Both the position numbers and the translations under genes were made by a program. From Agrobacterium vitis (GTDB lineage: Bacteria > Pseudomonadota > Alphaproteobacteria > Rhizobiales > Rhizobiaceae), in assembly GCF_037039395.1 (NCBI RefSeq), contig NZ_CP146241.1, positions 62,001 to 126,000 of the forward strand: a stretch of 64,000 nucleotides of DNA, written 5' to 3'. A model generated the notes under the pieces. It saw only the letters and a list, made by a program, of their open reading frames with translations, did no database searches and had not been told where the DNA came from. This document shows, piece by piece, positions 44,415 through 53,986 of this stretch; position 1 is the first letter of the stretch; every line of letters starts with the position of its first letter.

Positions 44415-45479
44415 TTACTTGGCAGCCTTGGCGTCTTCCATCAGCACAGCGCGCACATCGACGCCCTTGCCCTGGTAGCGGGCGAGGTTGTCGGCGGTGA
44501 TCAGCGCCTGGGGCGTGGCGACGACGCGCGGCAGTTTCTGGCCGGCAACGAGCCGAAGGGCTGTTTCCATGGCCACTTCACCTGTTAGAACCGGAAAGCT
44601 ATCGACGGTGCCGGTCAGTTCACCAGCCTTGATCGAGGCATAGGCATCCGAAATGCCATCGGTGCCGAAAACAGCGACCTTGCCAGCAAGCCCTGCCGCC
44701 TTGACGGCTTCGACCACGCCCAGCGCCATGCCGTCATTGTTGGCATAGAAGCCGATAAGATCGGGGTGTTGGTTGAGGATATTGGTCGCGGCATCGTAGG
44801 AGGTCTGGCGATCCCAATTGCCGGGAACGCTGGCGACGACCCTGAACTTGCTGTTCTCACCAATGGTGGATTTGAAGCCGTCGGTGCGCTGCACGGCGGC
44901 ATAGACGCCAGCCTGGCCCTCGATGATCGCCACCTTGCCGCCCTGCGGACGGTTGGCGATGAACCATTTGGCGACGCGCACGCCATTGTCGCGCTGAACA
45001 TTGCCGACATAGTGCTCGGCCTGCGGGATCACGGCATCATTGACGTCAACGACCGGAATATTGGCGGCCTTGGCCTGTTCGATCACCGGCTGAAGATTGG
45101 AATCCGTCTGTGGCGACACCAACAGGACGTTATAGCCTTGGGTGATCATCCCCTCGGCAATCGTCAACTGACCGAGTTGGTCGCCTTCGCTTTGCGCCGC
45201 CTGATAGGCGACCGGAATATTCTTCGCCTTGCCGAACGCCGCATAGCCTTCACCGAGCGACCGCCAATATTCGTTGGTCAGTGTCTTTGAGACTGCGCCC
45301 GCCTTGGTGCCGTCGGGAAGCTTCGGAAAGGGGCCGAACTTTGCTTCCAGCTGCGACCAGTCCATACGGTCTTTTTCAGTGTCGGAATTGAGCGGGGCAA
45401 GCTGCTGCGCAAAGGCTGCGCTGAACAGGAAGCTGGCAGCAAGGCCAGTGGCAAGCGTCATTTTCATCATGGTCTTCAT
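44415..45479 (-). CDS. Periplasmic sugar-binding protein (RbsB/Peripla_BP_4 type)
   Basis: A 354-residue exported protein; signal peptide residues 1-24 (MKMTLATGLAASFLFSAAFAQ). The mature part has the two Rossmann-like lobes of type I binding proteins, for example NVLLVSPQTDSNLQPVIEQAK, NIPVVDVNDAVIPQ and FYANNDGMALGVVEAVKAAG. It captures the sugar for the RbsA/RbsC pair. Start at MKTMMKM (45479) with GGGAGGAACC ahead. Confidence 0.87.
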   Translation of the reverse strand: MKTMMKMTLATGLAASFLFSAAFAQQLAPLNSDTEKDRMDWSQLEAKFGPFPKLPDGTKAGAVSKTLTNEYWRSLGEGYAAFGKAKNIPVAYQAAQSEGDQLGQLTIAEGMITQGYNVLLVSPQTDSNLQPVIEQAKAANIPVVDVNDAVIPQAEHYVGNVQRDNGVRVAKWFIANRPQGGKVAIIEGQAGVYAAVQRTDGFKSTIGENSKFRVVASVPGNWDRQTSYDAATNILNQHPDLIGFYANNDGMALGVVEAVKAAGLAGKVAVFGTDGISDAYASIKAGELTGTVDSFPVLTGEVAMETALRLVAGQKLPRVVATPQALITADNLARYQGKGVDVRAVLMEDAKAAK

Positions 45480-45570
45480 CGGTTCCTCCCAGGTGGTATC
45501 ATCAGGCACGCCTCCGGCATGCCTTTGGTTACAAAGGTTTGAAATCTTCGAGTATTTGGAGTGGCGGGTC

Positions 45571-46551
45571 TTAACCCAGCATCAGTTCCTGAACGATGGC
45601 CTGCGCGGACACGGCATCCTGACGGTCGATGGCGCCCGAAAGACGATTATCCTGATCGAGGCGATCGACAATCCGCAACATGCGCTTGACGGTCTGGATA
45701 TTGACCTCACATTCATGGACGGGATCGAGACCCGTCATGTCCGGGAACGTGTCGAAGTAGATAGCGCCGTCATAGCCGTCCTTGCGGATCTGGCGCAGAA
45801 GCTCGATGGTCTGCTGGGTGTGGACCGCGCCCACCATCAGGCCATCGTCGCGCTTTGCATAGCCATCGTTGAGATGGACACCGAGAACGCGGCTGTGGCG
45901 GGCAATCAAGGCGGCGGCAAAGGCTGGCTGTTCATCGGCGTAGAGCACGTGGGCAAAGTCCAGCGTTACGCCAAGATTGGGCATATCGACATCCCTGATG
46001 GCTAGCAATGTCGTTGCTGCATCCGGCATCAGACTGTAGGAGCGAGGCTCGTTCGGCTTGTACTCAATGCTGATCTGGCAATCCGGGTCATGGGCGCAAA
46101 CTTCACGAATTCCGTCAATTTCGTGTTGCCACAGTGTGTGATAATCGGCCTGAAAGGCATAGTCGAACCCATCCTGGCCGAGCCAGAGCGTCATCAATTG
46201 GCTTCCTGCGGCGCGGGCCGCATCAATCCCGGCCTTGGTGAGATCGATGGCTTCCCGCCGGACTGCCGGATCGGGATTGGTGAATGCGCCGATCTTGAAG
46301 GCGGGATTGGTATAATAGCGCATGGCGAACCCATTGATCGCCAGCCCCATATCGCCGATCTGGCGGGCCAGAACAGCAGGATCTTCGCCAACATGATCGG
46401 GATAATTGAGGTCGAGATCCGTGAGCCCATCGACTTTTGCGGCGCGCTTTGCCATTTGCAGCATGGTCGGCTTGCCGGACAGGTCCGGCCATTCAGCCTT
46501 TGGGCAGGAGGCAAAGGAATTCAGGCGGGTTGCAAATTTCAGCTGGGTCAC
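45571..46551 (-). CDS. Sugar phosphate isomerase/epimerase (AP endonuclease 2-like TIM barrel)
   Basis: A 326-residue xylose-isomerase-like TIM barrel. Metal-ligand and substrate segments: VDGLTDLDLNYPDH, QISIEYKPNEPRSYSL (Glu), NLGVTLDFAHVLYA (Asp/His), VLGVHLNDGYAKRDDGL and GYDGAIYFDTFPDM. It is the first gene of the RbsABC/RpiR/PfkB operon and probably isomerises the imported sugar. Substrate unknown. Confidence 0.85.
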   Translation of the reverse strand: MTQLKFATRLNSFASCPKAEWPDLSGKPTMLQMAKRAAKVDGLTDLDLNYPDHVGEDPAVLARQIGDMGLAINGFAMRYYTNPAFKIGAFTNPDPAVRREAIDLTKAGIDAARAAGSQLMTLWLGQDGFDYAFQADYHTLWQHEIDGIREVCAHDPDCQISIEYKPNEPRSYSLMPDAATTLLAIRDVDMPNLGVTLDFAHVLYADEQPAFAAALIARHSRVLGVHLNDGYAKRDDGLMVGAVHTQQTIELLRQIRKDGYDGAIYFDTFPDMTGLDPVHECEVNIQTVKRMLRIVDRLDQDNRLSGAIDRQDAVSAQAIVQELMLG

Positions 46552-46583
46552 GGCTCGGGCTCACTTTGATCGCTACACTTCAT

Positions 46584-46613
46584 ACTTCACAAAATAATTA
46601 TAATTTGTAAAGT
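46584..46613. promoter_or_regulatory. AT-rich palindrome before the sugar isomerase operon
   Basis: ACTTCACAAAAT (46584-46595) and AATTTGTAAAGT (46602-46613) pair at 10 of 12 positions around AATTAT. It lies 33 bases before the first gene. RpiR-family proteins bind such symmetric AT-rich sites, so control by the operon's own RpiR protein is likely. Confidence 0.55.
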
Positions 46614-46654
46614 AAAAAATGCCGCAAACCCCAGTGAATTGCCTGGAGCCGACC

Positions 46655-47594
46655 TCAACGACGCAGCAGTGCCTCGATGTCGCTGCGCTCCGGCATGGCG
46701 GGCGCCGTTCCCCGGCGGGTCACGGCGATGCCCGCCGTCGCACATCCGAACCGGACCGCCTCAAGCGGGGCAAGTCCTTCGGCAAGGGCTGCCGCAAAAC
46801 CGCCGACAAAGGCGTCCCCTGCCCCTGTCGTATCAATGACAGGCCCGGCGGCAATGGCCGGAACCGCCACCGAGGCATTGTGGCTATGAAACAATACGCC
46901 TCTGCTACCCAGCGTGATGATAACAGTTCCGACACCGCGCTCCAGAAGCACATCCCCCGCCCGCTTCGCATCTTCGAGCGTATCGAGCGGAAAACCAACC
47001 AATGCAGCGGCTTCGGTTTCGTTGGGAATGATATAGTCGCACAGCGGATAGATCGCCTCTGGAAACGGCTCGGCGGGGGCGGGGTTGAAGATGGTGGTAA
47101 CGCCAGCCTCACGGGCGATCATCAGCCCGTGGTGGGCTGCCTCGGCGGGCTGCTCCAGTTGGGTCACGAAAATCGCGCTGGTCTCGATGGTTTGCCGTGC
47201 CGCCTCAACATCCTCGATGGTAATGGTTCCGGCAGCGCCGGGATAGACGATGATGGCATTGTCGCCCGTCTTGTCGTTGACATAGATGAACGCGGCACCG
47301 GTGGGCTGATCGTCCATAATGGTCAGCTTCGGCAGGACACCCGCATCCGCATAGGTCTTCAATGCCAGATCACCGAACGTGTCTAGGCCAATCTTCGAGA
47401 TGAAGGAGACGCTGGCGCCCTCCCCAGTCCTTGCTCCAGCTTCTTGCTGCCGCCACGGCCTGGTTGGAGCCCTTGCCGCCCGGACCGACGGAAAAACCGC
47501 TGCCGGTGATCGTCTCGCCCACGACCGGCAGCCGTGCCGCAAGATAGGCGGTATCGGCGACGAAGATTCCGAGTATCGAAATGCCCTTGCCCAT
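46655..47594 (-). pseudogene. Ribokinase-like PfkB kinase, single frameshift
   Basis: The N-terminus ILGIFVADTAYLAARLPVVG and GPGGKGSNQAVAAAR lie in one frame; after an extra base near 47441 the rest follows in another (SFISKIGLDTFGDLALKTYA, IFNPAPAEPFPEAIYPLCDY, IPNETEAAALVGFPLD and DTTGAGDAFVGGFAAAL with the catalytic Asp). Removing one base restores about 312 residues. It ends the second sugar ABC operon, after the mutarotase. Either a recent inactivation or a sequencing error. Confidence 0.87.
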
Positions 47595-47604
47595 GCTGGT
47601 CTCC

Positions 47605-48060
47605 TTATACCGCAGCGGGTGGGATGACGCCCTTGGTGAACAGGAAGCAGCCGTAGAAACGGGTTTCCCCGGTCGAAATCACACAATAGGCCTTCTTCGC
47701 AAGATCGTAGAACGCAAACCGCTCAATGCCGTACATCGGCGACGGCTTGCCCTCGGCGTGGTCGATTTCCGCTTGCACCTCGTGTTGCACCGGTTGGATG
47801 TCGTCCGGCGCACCCATGACTTCCATACGGCCCGCCGAATTTTGCAGGGGCGTGTCGAGGGGCAAAACCGACAGCAGGACGCGCACGGCTTCTGCGGCTG
47901 ACAGATTGGCCATCGACAGCGGGCGGCCCAGCACGGTCTGACGTGCCACACTATCGCTGGGGAAATTGGTGTCGGAAATCACAAGCGTATCGCCATGCCC
48001 CATGGATCGCAGCGCATGCAGCACGTCGGCATTCAGGGCAGGATGAAGATTTTTCAGCAT
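47605..48060 (-). CDS. RbsD/FucU-family sugar mutarotase
   Basis: A 151-residue RbsD/FucU protein: MLKNLHPALNADVLHALRSM, GHGDTLVISDTNFPS (conserved His/Asp), MEVMGAPDD, and ERFAFYDLAKKAYCVISTGE with YGCFLFTKGV at the C-terminus, all marks of FucU-type mutarotases that interconvert sugar anomers. Placed between the permeases and the kinase. A paralogue lies at 53438. Start at 48060; a longer frame upstream overlaps the permease gene. Confidence 0.9.
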   Translation of the reverse strand: MLKNLHPALNADVLHALRSMGHGDTLVISDTNFPSDSVARQTVLGRPLSMANLSAAEAVRVLLSVLPLDTPLQNSAGRMEVMGAPDDIQPVQHEVQAEIDHAEGKPSPMYGIERFAFYDLAKKAYCVISTGETRFYGCFLFTKGVIPPAAV

Positions 48061-48101
48061 GGGACACTCCTTGTTTAACTTAGCACACTGCAATGACTGG
48101 A

Positions 48102-49022
48102 CTATTTGACCGCACCGGCGGTCAGGCCCTTGACGATATAGCGCTCCAGGAAAACACCGACCAGAACGAGCGGCATGATAGCGGCGGTGGCGATAGCGGC
48201 CATGGACCACCAATTGATGCCTTGCGAGCCGGTCTGGCTGGCCACCATGACAGGCAGCGTCTTGGCGTTCGAACTGGTCAGCAGCGCTGCGAAGAAATAT
48301 TCGTTCCAGCAGAGAATGACCGAAAGAATGAAGGCTGCCACCATTCCCGGCAGGGCGATGGGCAACACGATCCGCATAAACGCGCCCCAGATCGAGCAGC
48401 CGTCAACCAGGGCTGCCTGCTCGAGTTCGACGGGGATCGTGTCGAACTGGTCGCGCATGATCCAGATGACGATGGGCAGCACCATCAGCGTGTAGACCAG
48501 GACGAGACCGGTTAGCGAATCCAACAGCATCAGGTGTTTATAGAGCACCAGAAACGGCATGGCGAGCACGACAGGCGGCAGGATCAACTGGGATAGGAAG
48601 AAGAACGAGATATCCTTATTGCGCAACCAAAGGAATTTGTAGGAAAACCGACTGAGGCCATAGGCTGCCAGCGATCCGATCACCACCGCCAGAAAAGAGG
48701 CTCCAGCCGAGGCGACGACGCTGTTGAAGAACCGCCGCATAAATTCGTCGCGCACTGTGGAGGCCACGAATATCGTATCCGGCGAAAGGCCGAGCGAGCG
48801 CCAGCCCTTCCAATCCGGCGTAAAATCCACGAAGGGAATGAGGTGGCCCTGGGTGACGTTGACGGCGGTCTTGAACGAGGTGGTCATGGTCCAGTAGATC
48901 GGGAATAGGGAGATGAAGGCCCAGAACACCAGCGCCGCGTAGATCAGCAGGCTGCCTGTCATGAAGCGAGGGCGGCGAAACCTGGTTTCGGGACCGCTAT
49001 GGCGAGTGGGGTTGCGTGCCAT
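48102..49022 (-). CDS. Carbohydrate ABC transporter permease (MalG type)
   Basis: A 306-residue inner-membrane protein with about six helices. The EAA loop is EQAALVDGCSIWGAFMRIVLP, where the ATPase docks. It begins with a polar arm (RHSGPETRFRRPRFMTG). It pairs with the MalF-like permease eleven bases upstream and belongs to the CUT1 class of sugar importers. Confidence 0.9.
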   Translation of the reverse strand: MARNPTRHSGPETRFRRPRFMTGSLLIYAALVFWAFISLFPIYWTMTTSFKTAVNVTQGHLIPFVDFTPDWKGWRSLGLSPDTIFVASTVRDEFMRRFFNSVVASAGASFLAVVIGSLAAYGLSRFSYKFLWLRNKDISFFFLSQLILPPVVLAMPFLVLYKHLMLLDSLTGLVLVYTLMVLPIVIWIMRDQFDTIPVELEQAALVDGCSIWGAFMRIVLPIALPGMVAAFILSVILCWNEYFFAALLTSSNAKTLPVMVASQTGSQGINWWSMAAIATAAIMPLVLVGVFLERYIVKGLTAGAVK

Positions 49023-49032
49023 GGTCTAACCC

Positions 49033-50142
49033 TCAGTTGGAACGTTGAAGCCAGCGGCTCGTCACCTTGAGGATGAGCGAGACGAAGATAATGATGATGA
49101 CGAGATAAAACTCGGCCAGCATGGTGCCGTAGCCGACATTCGACCGGTCTCGATATTCCCGGAAGATGAAGCTGGAGACGGTATCTGTTGCGCCGCCCGG
49201 TCCGCCTGCGGTGACATTGATGACGATATCAGCAAGCTTCAATTGGAAAATGATCCGCAGGATAATCACGGTGACGCTGACCGGCAGCATCAGCGGAAAG
49301 GTGATTTCCTTGAAACTTTGCCAGCCGGAAGCGCCATCGACTTTGGCGGCCTCCTTGATCTCCGTTGGCAAGGCCTGAAGCCCGGCCAGAAGCAGGATCA
49401 TCATGAAGGGGATCGACACCCAGGCATCCATGGCCATCAGCGAGAGGCGCGCGAGCCATGGGGTCGAGAAAAAGGCGGGGTTGTCCCATCCCAGATGCCG
49501 GGCAAGGGTTGCCGCCGGGCCGAAGCGATATTCCATCAGCGATTTGCCGATCATCCAGCTGACGGCAACCGGGCTCAGCATCAATGGCAGAAGGAAGGCA
49601 ACCCGAAAGAATTTCCGGGCCTTGATCTCGGCGTTCAAAAGCAGCGCCAGGCCAAAGGCAATGGCATATTGCACCAGAACCGCCAGAACATAATAGACCA
49701 TGTTCAACAGCGCATTCCAGAAATAAAAATCGGCAAACAGCGTGTGCAGGTTATCGATGCCGTTGAACCGCCGCCCTGCGGCAGCGCTGAGGTTCCAGTC
49801 GGTGAAGGCAATGTAGAGCCCGAACACCGTGGGAAACACCACCATGGCGACCGTAAACAGCACCGCCGGTAAAACGAACACGGCACGCTGGCCGCCTTCA
49901 CCACGGATCATGATTTGTGCGGCACACAGAGCCACAGCCCAGACGATATAGGCATAGAGCAAGGGACGCCAGCTGACGAGACCAAGTGAGGTCACCCCGG
50001 CTGCATCGAGGATTTGCAGAACGAGCACGCAGAGCAATAGGACAGTGGCCACCGTCAGCAGCAGGCGGCCACGCCGGGCGCCGGTTTGCCGCAGCGATAC
50101 CCTTTCGGTCGGGCGAATGACAGGCATGGTCGTGTCGGACAT
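49033..50142 (-). CDS. Carbohydrate ABC transporter permease (MalF type)
   Basis: A 369-residue permease with extra N-terminal helices before the BPD_transp_1 core, as in MalF. EAA loop KEAAKVDGASGWQSFKEITF near residue 270. It forms the channel with the MalG-like subunit. Start at MSDTTMPVIRPTE (50142); the open frame extends upstream only into the gap after the binding-protein gene. Confidence 0.88.
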   Translation of the reverse strand: MSDTTMPVIRPTERVSLRQTGARRGRLLLTVATVLLLCVLVLQILDAAGVTSLGLVSWRPLLYAYIVWAVALCAAQIMIRGEGGQRAVFVLPAVLFTVAMVVFPTVFGLYIAFTDWNLSAAAGRRFNGIDNLHTLFADFYFWNALLNMVYYVLAVLVQYAIAFGLALLLNAEIKARKFFRVAFLLPLMLSPVAVSWMIGKSLMEYRFGPAATLARHLGWDNPAFFSTPWLARLSLMAMDAWVSIPFMMILLLAGLQALPTEIKEAAKVDGASGWQSFKEITFPLMLPVSVTVIILRIIFQLKLADIVINVTAGGPGGATDTVSSFIFREYRDRSNVGYGTMLAEFYLVIIIIFVSLILKVTSRWLQRSN

Positions 50143-50253
50143 AGCAAACCCTTGGGCATAACGCCCGAGCAGAAACCGAAGGCCAAGAGTGGCTTTAGGC
50201 TGATGAATGGACGTGTGGGAACACCAGCGGCAGTTTCCCGCCGCTGGCATGGC

Positions 50254-51915
50254 TCAAACGCCGAGCGAGGCCTTGTAGAGTGATATCTGCTTGTCGCGGC
50301 CAAGCTGATCGGTGAGTTTTTCCCAGGCCGCCGCAATGGCGTCAGCGCCTTCCTGGGGCTTCACCCTTCCCGCAAACACCTTCGCCAATTCGTCTTCCGC
50401 CACGCTGTAATATTGGAAGATACCGGGAATTCGCGGCTCGATGGCAGCGTTCGGGTGGTTGTAGGACTTCGACTGCGAGGCGAGATAATTGCTGATGAAC
50501 GCTTCCTCATAGCCCGCTGCCACCCATTCCTTGATATCGAATTGGCTCTTGCGATAGCACTGGAAGCCGGAGGGGTAGGCTGCCGTCCACAAGGCGAGAT
50601 CCTTGCCGCCGAGATGGGCCGCCGCACTCCAGGCCGCCTTCTTTTTCTTCTCGTCCTTATCGACACGGGCCATAACGTAAACGCCCCACCCTAGATAGGC
50701 CATGTTGGGCGCATAGTTCGGCCCGCTGGCCAGCGTCTCCCATTTCCCGGTCTTGGCATTATAGACATCGTCAGAGCCGGGAAGAATATCGAAGGCGATG
50801 GTGTCGCCGACCACCGAACTGTCGCTGGTCTGGGCACTCTGCCCGACATCGCCCCACCAGGAAACCATGGAGCCGGTTCCGGCCAGAAACTGCTGGAATG
50901 CCGTCGTTCCCGGATCGGCGTTCAGCTGGTCACCGGCTTCGGACGGCAGGGCGTCGACGACGTCTTGTATGGCGCGAACCCAGGCAGGATTGTTAATGCG
51001 TGGCTTCATCGTATCGATGTCGAACAGCCAGGCCTTGTCAGCCGGGTGCTTGGCATAGGCCGTCGCGCGGCTGCCGAGGAAGTAAAACCCAAAGCCGCCC
51101 CAGGCTTTCGGCGCGTCGAGATAGCCGATGGCATCGGTACCGCCGATTTTCTTGCCCTTGAGGAACTTGGTAGCCTCCTGCACCTGCTGCCAGGTTTTCG
51201 GCACGCCCCATTCGCCCGCATGGCCTTCGGCTTTCCAGGCTTTGGCAAGATCGGCGTCGGTGAAATAATCTTTGCGGTAGTTGAAGTTGTGGCAATCGCC
51301 ATCCACCGAGACGCGGTAGACTTTACCATTCCAGGTGCCGACCGGGGCCTTCAGGTAATCGACGTAATCATCCATGTCGATCTGGGCCTTCACCCAGTCC
51401 GGCATTTCCGAGGCAAGGCCCTTGCCGCAGACATCACCCTCAAACGGTGCGCCCATTTCCAGAAGGTCAAAATCCACGGTGCCGGTGGCAATCGCCTGCT
51501 GAAGCCGGGGATTGTAATCCGCCTGGGCCAGGTCGATCCAGGTGATCTTGGCGCCAGTATAATCCTCCCAGGGCTTCAGGAAGCCGCGAAACAGCACATT
51601 GTGCAGGTTCTGATTGTTCAGGCCCATGAAGGACAGTTCGACGCCAGCGAATTCTCCCTTCTTGACGGTCTTCTTTGTGGCCTCCAGGCACATCTCGCCA
51701 ACCTTCTGCCAGTCGGCATCGGTGGGAGAGCCCTTTCCAACGCCGGGTATTTGCAGGATCTGGGTGCGCAGGGACGCCTCATCGGCAAGTGCCGTTGCGG
51801 CATTGCCCAGCAACCCACCGGCCGCCGCCACAGCGCCAAGGCTTGCACCGGTCTTCAGGATGGCGCGACGGCTCAGGCCAATCGCCATCATCCTCTCGTA
51901 TTCGCTGACTTTCAT
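50254..51915 (-). CDS. Tat-exported ABC sugar-binding protein, 553 aa
   Basis: A long extracytoplasmic solute-binding protein (SBP_bac_1 class). The N-terminus has a twin-arginine motif, SRRAILKTG (15-23), a hydrophobic stretch GAVAAAGGLLGNAATALA and a cleavage site near ADE. The fold is visible in WEDYTGAKITWIDLAQADYN and NPAWVRAIQDVVDAL. At 553 residues it is longer than most CUT1 binding proteins, suggesting a larger ligand. The export route implies folding in the cytoplasm before secretion. Confidence 0.87.
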   Translation of the reverse strand: MKVSEYERMMAIGLSRRAILKTGASLGAVAAAGGLLGNAATALADEASLRTQILQIPGVGKGSPTDADWQKVGEMCLEATKKTVKKGEFAGVELSFMGLNNQNLHNVLFRGFLKPWEDYTGAKITWIDLAQADYNPRLQQAIATGTVDFDLLEMGAPFEGDVCGKGLASEMPDWVKAQIDMDDYVDYLKAPVGTWNGKVYRVSVDGDCHNFNYRKDYFTDADLAKAWKAEGHAGEWGVPKTWQQVQEATKFLKGKKIGGTDAIGYLDAPKAWGGFGFYFLGSRATAYAKHPADKAWLFDIDTMKPRINNPAWVRAIQDVVDALPSEAGDQLNADPGTTAFQQFLAGTGSMVSWWGDVGQSAQTSDSSVVGDTIAFDILPGSDDVYNAKTGKWETLASGPNYAPNMAYLGWGVYVMARVDKDEKKKKAAWSAAAHLGGKDLALWTAAYPSGFQCYRKSQFDIKEWVAAGYEEAFISNYLASQSKSYNHPNAAIEPRIPGIFQYYSVAEDELAKVFAGRVKPQEGADAIAAAWEKLTDQLGRDKQISLYKASLGV

Positions 51916-52014
51916 GTCTGTCTCCTCCCTTGTTCGCCTCTGTCAAATAACTGCTTTCACATGTCCCCTCCCGCGGACGGGCGAAAGCAGACCCTCGCTT
52001 TTCCCTGACAAACT

Positions 52015-53076
52015 CTATTCCAACCGCAACCCCGTTTCGCCGTCGAACAGATGGACCATGGCCGGGTTCGGCGTCATGGCAATCAGCTGTCCGGGCGGCT
52101 CTGCCAAACGCTCGCGGAACACACCGATGACCTTCTGCTGACCAAGCCGGGCAAAGACCTGAGTTTCCGTTCCGGTCGATTCCAGCACGGTGACGTTGGC
52201 GGTAACATCGCCGCCAAGCAAAAAATGCTCAGGCCGAATGCCGTAGAAAGCCACTCGTCCGTCCGACCCCGCAGGAGCTGAATTCAAGGGCAAACGGATG
52301 CCCTCTTCGGTCTCGAAAAGCGGTGTTGTTGAGGCCCGGATATGGCCCTTGATCAGGTTCATCGACGGCGAACCGATGAAACCAGCCACGAACATGTTGG
52401 CTGGCGCATCGTAAAGCGCCAGCGGCGAGCCGATCTGCTCGACACGACCATCCCGCAACACGACGATACGGTCCGCCATGGTCATGGCTTCGACCTGATC
52501 ATGGGTCACATAAATCATCGTCGTCGCCAGACGGCGTTGCAATTCCTTGATTTCTGCCCGCATCTGGACCCGCAATTTGGCGTCGAGATTGGACAGAGGC
52601 TCATCGAAGAGGAAAACCTTCGGGTCGCGCACAATCGCCCGGCCCATCGCCACACGCTGCCGCTGCCCGCCGGACAGCTGCCGGGGATAGCGAGCCAGAT
52701 AAGGGACCAGATCGAGAATTTCCGCTGCCTTGCGAACGCGCTCATCAATGAATGTCTTGGTTTCACCGCGCATCTTCAGCGCAAAACCCATATTCTCCGC
52801 TACGGTCTTATGCGGATAAAGCGCATAGCTTTGGAACACCATGGCGATATCGCGATCCTTTGGCGGCAGATCGTTAACGACCTTTCCGTCGATGACGACA
52901 TCGCCAAAGGTGATCGGCTCCAGCCCGGCAACCATGCGCAGCAAAGTGGACTTGCCGCATCCCGACGGGCCAACAAGAACCACGAATTCACCATCAGGGA
53001 TCTCGACGGAAACGCCATGGATAACCGTCAGGCTACCATAGGCCTTGCCGACATTGACGATATTCATCGATGCCAA
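52015..53076 (-). CDS. Sugar ABC transporter ATP-binding protein (MalK/UgpC type)
   Basis: A 353-residue ATPase. Walker [10 protein letters not shown] (36-44), Q-loop [10 protein letters not shown], signature [17 protein letters not shown], Walker [17 protein letters not shown], switch His in [15 protein letters not shown], and a C-terminal TOBE/OB domain ([12 protein letters not shown]). It drives the Tat-dependent uptake system and is the first gene of that operon. Confidence 0.92.
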   Translation of the reverse strand: MASMNIVNVGKAYGSLTVIHGVSVEIPDGEFVVLVGPSGCGKSTLLRMVAGLEPITFGDVVIDGKVVNDLPPKDRDIAMVFQSYALYPHKTVAENMGFALKMRGETKTFIDERVRKAAEILDLVPYLARYPRQLSGGQRQRVAMGRAIVRDPKVFLFDEPLSNLDAKLRVQMRAEIKELQRRLATTMIYVTHDQVEAMTMADRIVVLRDGRVEQIGSPLALYDAPANMFVAGFIGSPSMNLIKGHIRASTTPLFETEEGIRLPLNSAPAGSDGRVAFYGIRPEHFLLGGDVTANVTVLESTGTETQVFARLGQQKVIGVFRERLAEPPGQLIAMTPNPAMVHLFDGETGLRLE

Positions 53077-53437
53077 AAGCAGTTCTCCTCCCAGGCCGGG
53101 GTGCTTTGCGCACGCCGTTTAAGCGGGTTTCCGGAAAACCGTAACGGTTGGAGACCTCCCTCTCACCGTCCCAGTCCTTGCGTCCGGAAAGACGCTGTCT
53201 TCACCGGGAACTTCACATAGTCTTTTATTTTGGTAAAGTCCGTTATTGCGTTTCGCCTAAATATTTTCGATGTTCATCGAAGCGCAGTCGAAACGGGAGT
53301 TTTGGCTCTGTTGAACTATGGATTGCGGTAAATATCGCCCTCGTGCTGTTCTGTCTAAGCATCACCGTATTGGGTAACATCACAAAAAAATGTCAAATCG
53401 TGAAGAAATTCACGGCCACAAAGGGAAGGCGAGGCCA
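53077..53437. other. Divergent promoter region without a gene
   Basis: 361 bases between the ABC ATPase gene (minus) and the mutarotase gene (plus). It is AT-rich near 53220-53300 (CATAGTCTTTTATTTTGGTA, TTATTGCG) and should hold both promoters. I see no gene, no long palindrome and no recognised RNA element. Confidence 0.5.
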
Positions 53438-53878
53438 GTGTTGAAGGGAATAGATCCGGTTTTGAACGCTGAATTGCTACATGCCTTGATGCTGATGGGC
53501 CACGGCGACCAATTGGTGCTCTGCGATATCAACCATCCGGCAGAGACGATTGCCAAGTACACCACATATGGCAAGCTCATCAATCTCTCTGGATGCGGCC
53601 TGGAGGTTGCCACGGCGGCGATCCTGACGCTGTTCCCCCTCGATACCTTTGTGGACGCGCCGGTGAAGAGGATGCAGGTGGTTGGTGATCCCGGTGGCCA
53701 GGTGCCGATCTTTTCGGCCATCCAGCGCGTGGTGGACCATGCGGAAGGACGACCGGTGAAGATCGACGCCCTGGAACGTTTCGCGTTTTACGCCGAGGCA
53801 AAGGCGTGCTTTGCGATCGTCAGAACGTCCGATCCCGGCCCCTACGGATGTTTTATTTTCAGCAAGGGTGTCGTTTGA
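53438..53878 (+). CDS. RbsD/FucU-family sugar mutarotase (paralogue)
   Basis: A 146-residue FucU-type protein: MLKGIDPVLNAELLHALMLM, GHGDQLVLCDINHPAE, QVVGDPGGQVPIFSAIQ, LERFAFYAEAKACFAIVRTS and PYGCFIFSKGVV. I use GTG at 53438 because homologues begin MLKGIDP; AAGGGAAGGCGAGG lies just upstream. It is divergent from the Tat-linked ABC operon, whose own copy is at 47605. The two share overall layout but differ at many positions, so they likely serve different sugars. Confidence 0.88.
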   Translation: MLKGIDPVLNAELLHALMLMGHGDQLVLCDINHPAETIAKYTTYGKLINLSGCGLEVATAAILTLFPLDTFVDAPVKRMQVVGDPGGQVPIFSAIQRVVDHAEGRPVKIDALERFAFYAEAKACFAIVRTSDPGPYGCFIFSKGVV

Positions 53879-53986
53879 TACAAAGGCGCCAAGGCGGAAT
53901 GACCTATCAGAGGTGTGAATCGATTAGGCCGGATCGATTCAGATAACTCGTTGGACGCTTCAATCGAACCACGCCAGACTCTGGCC

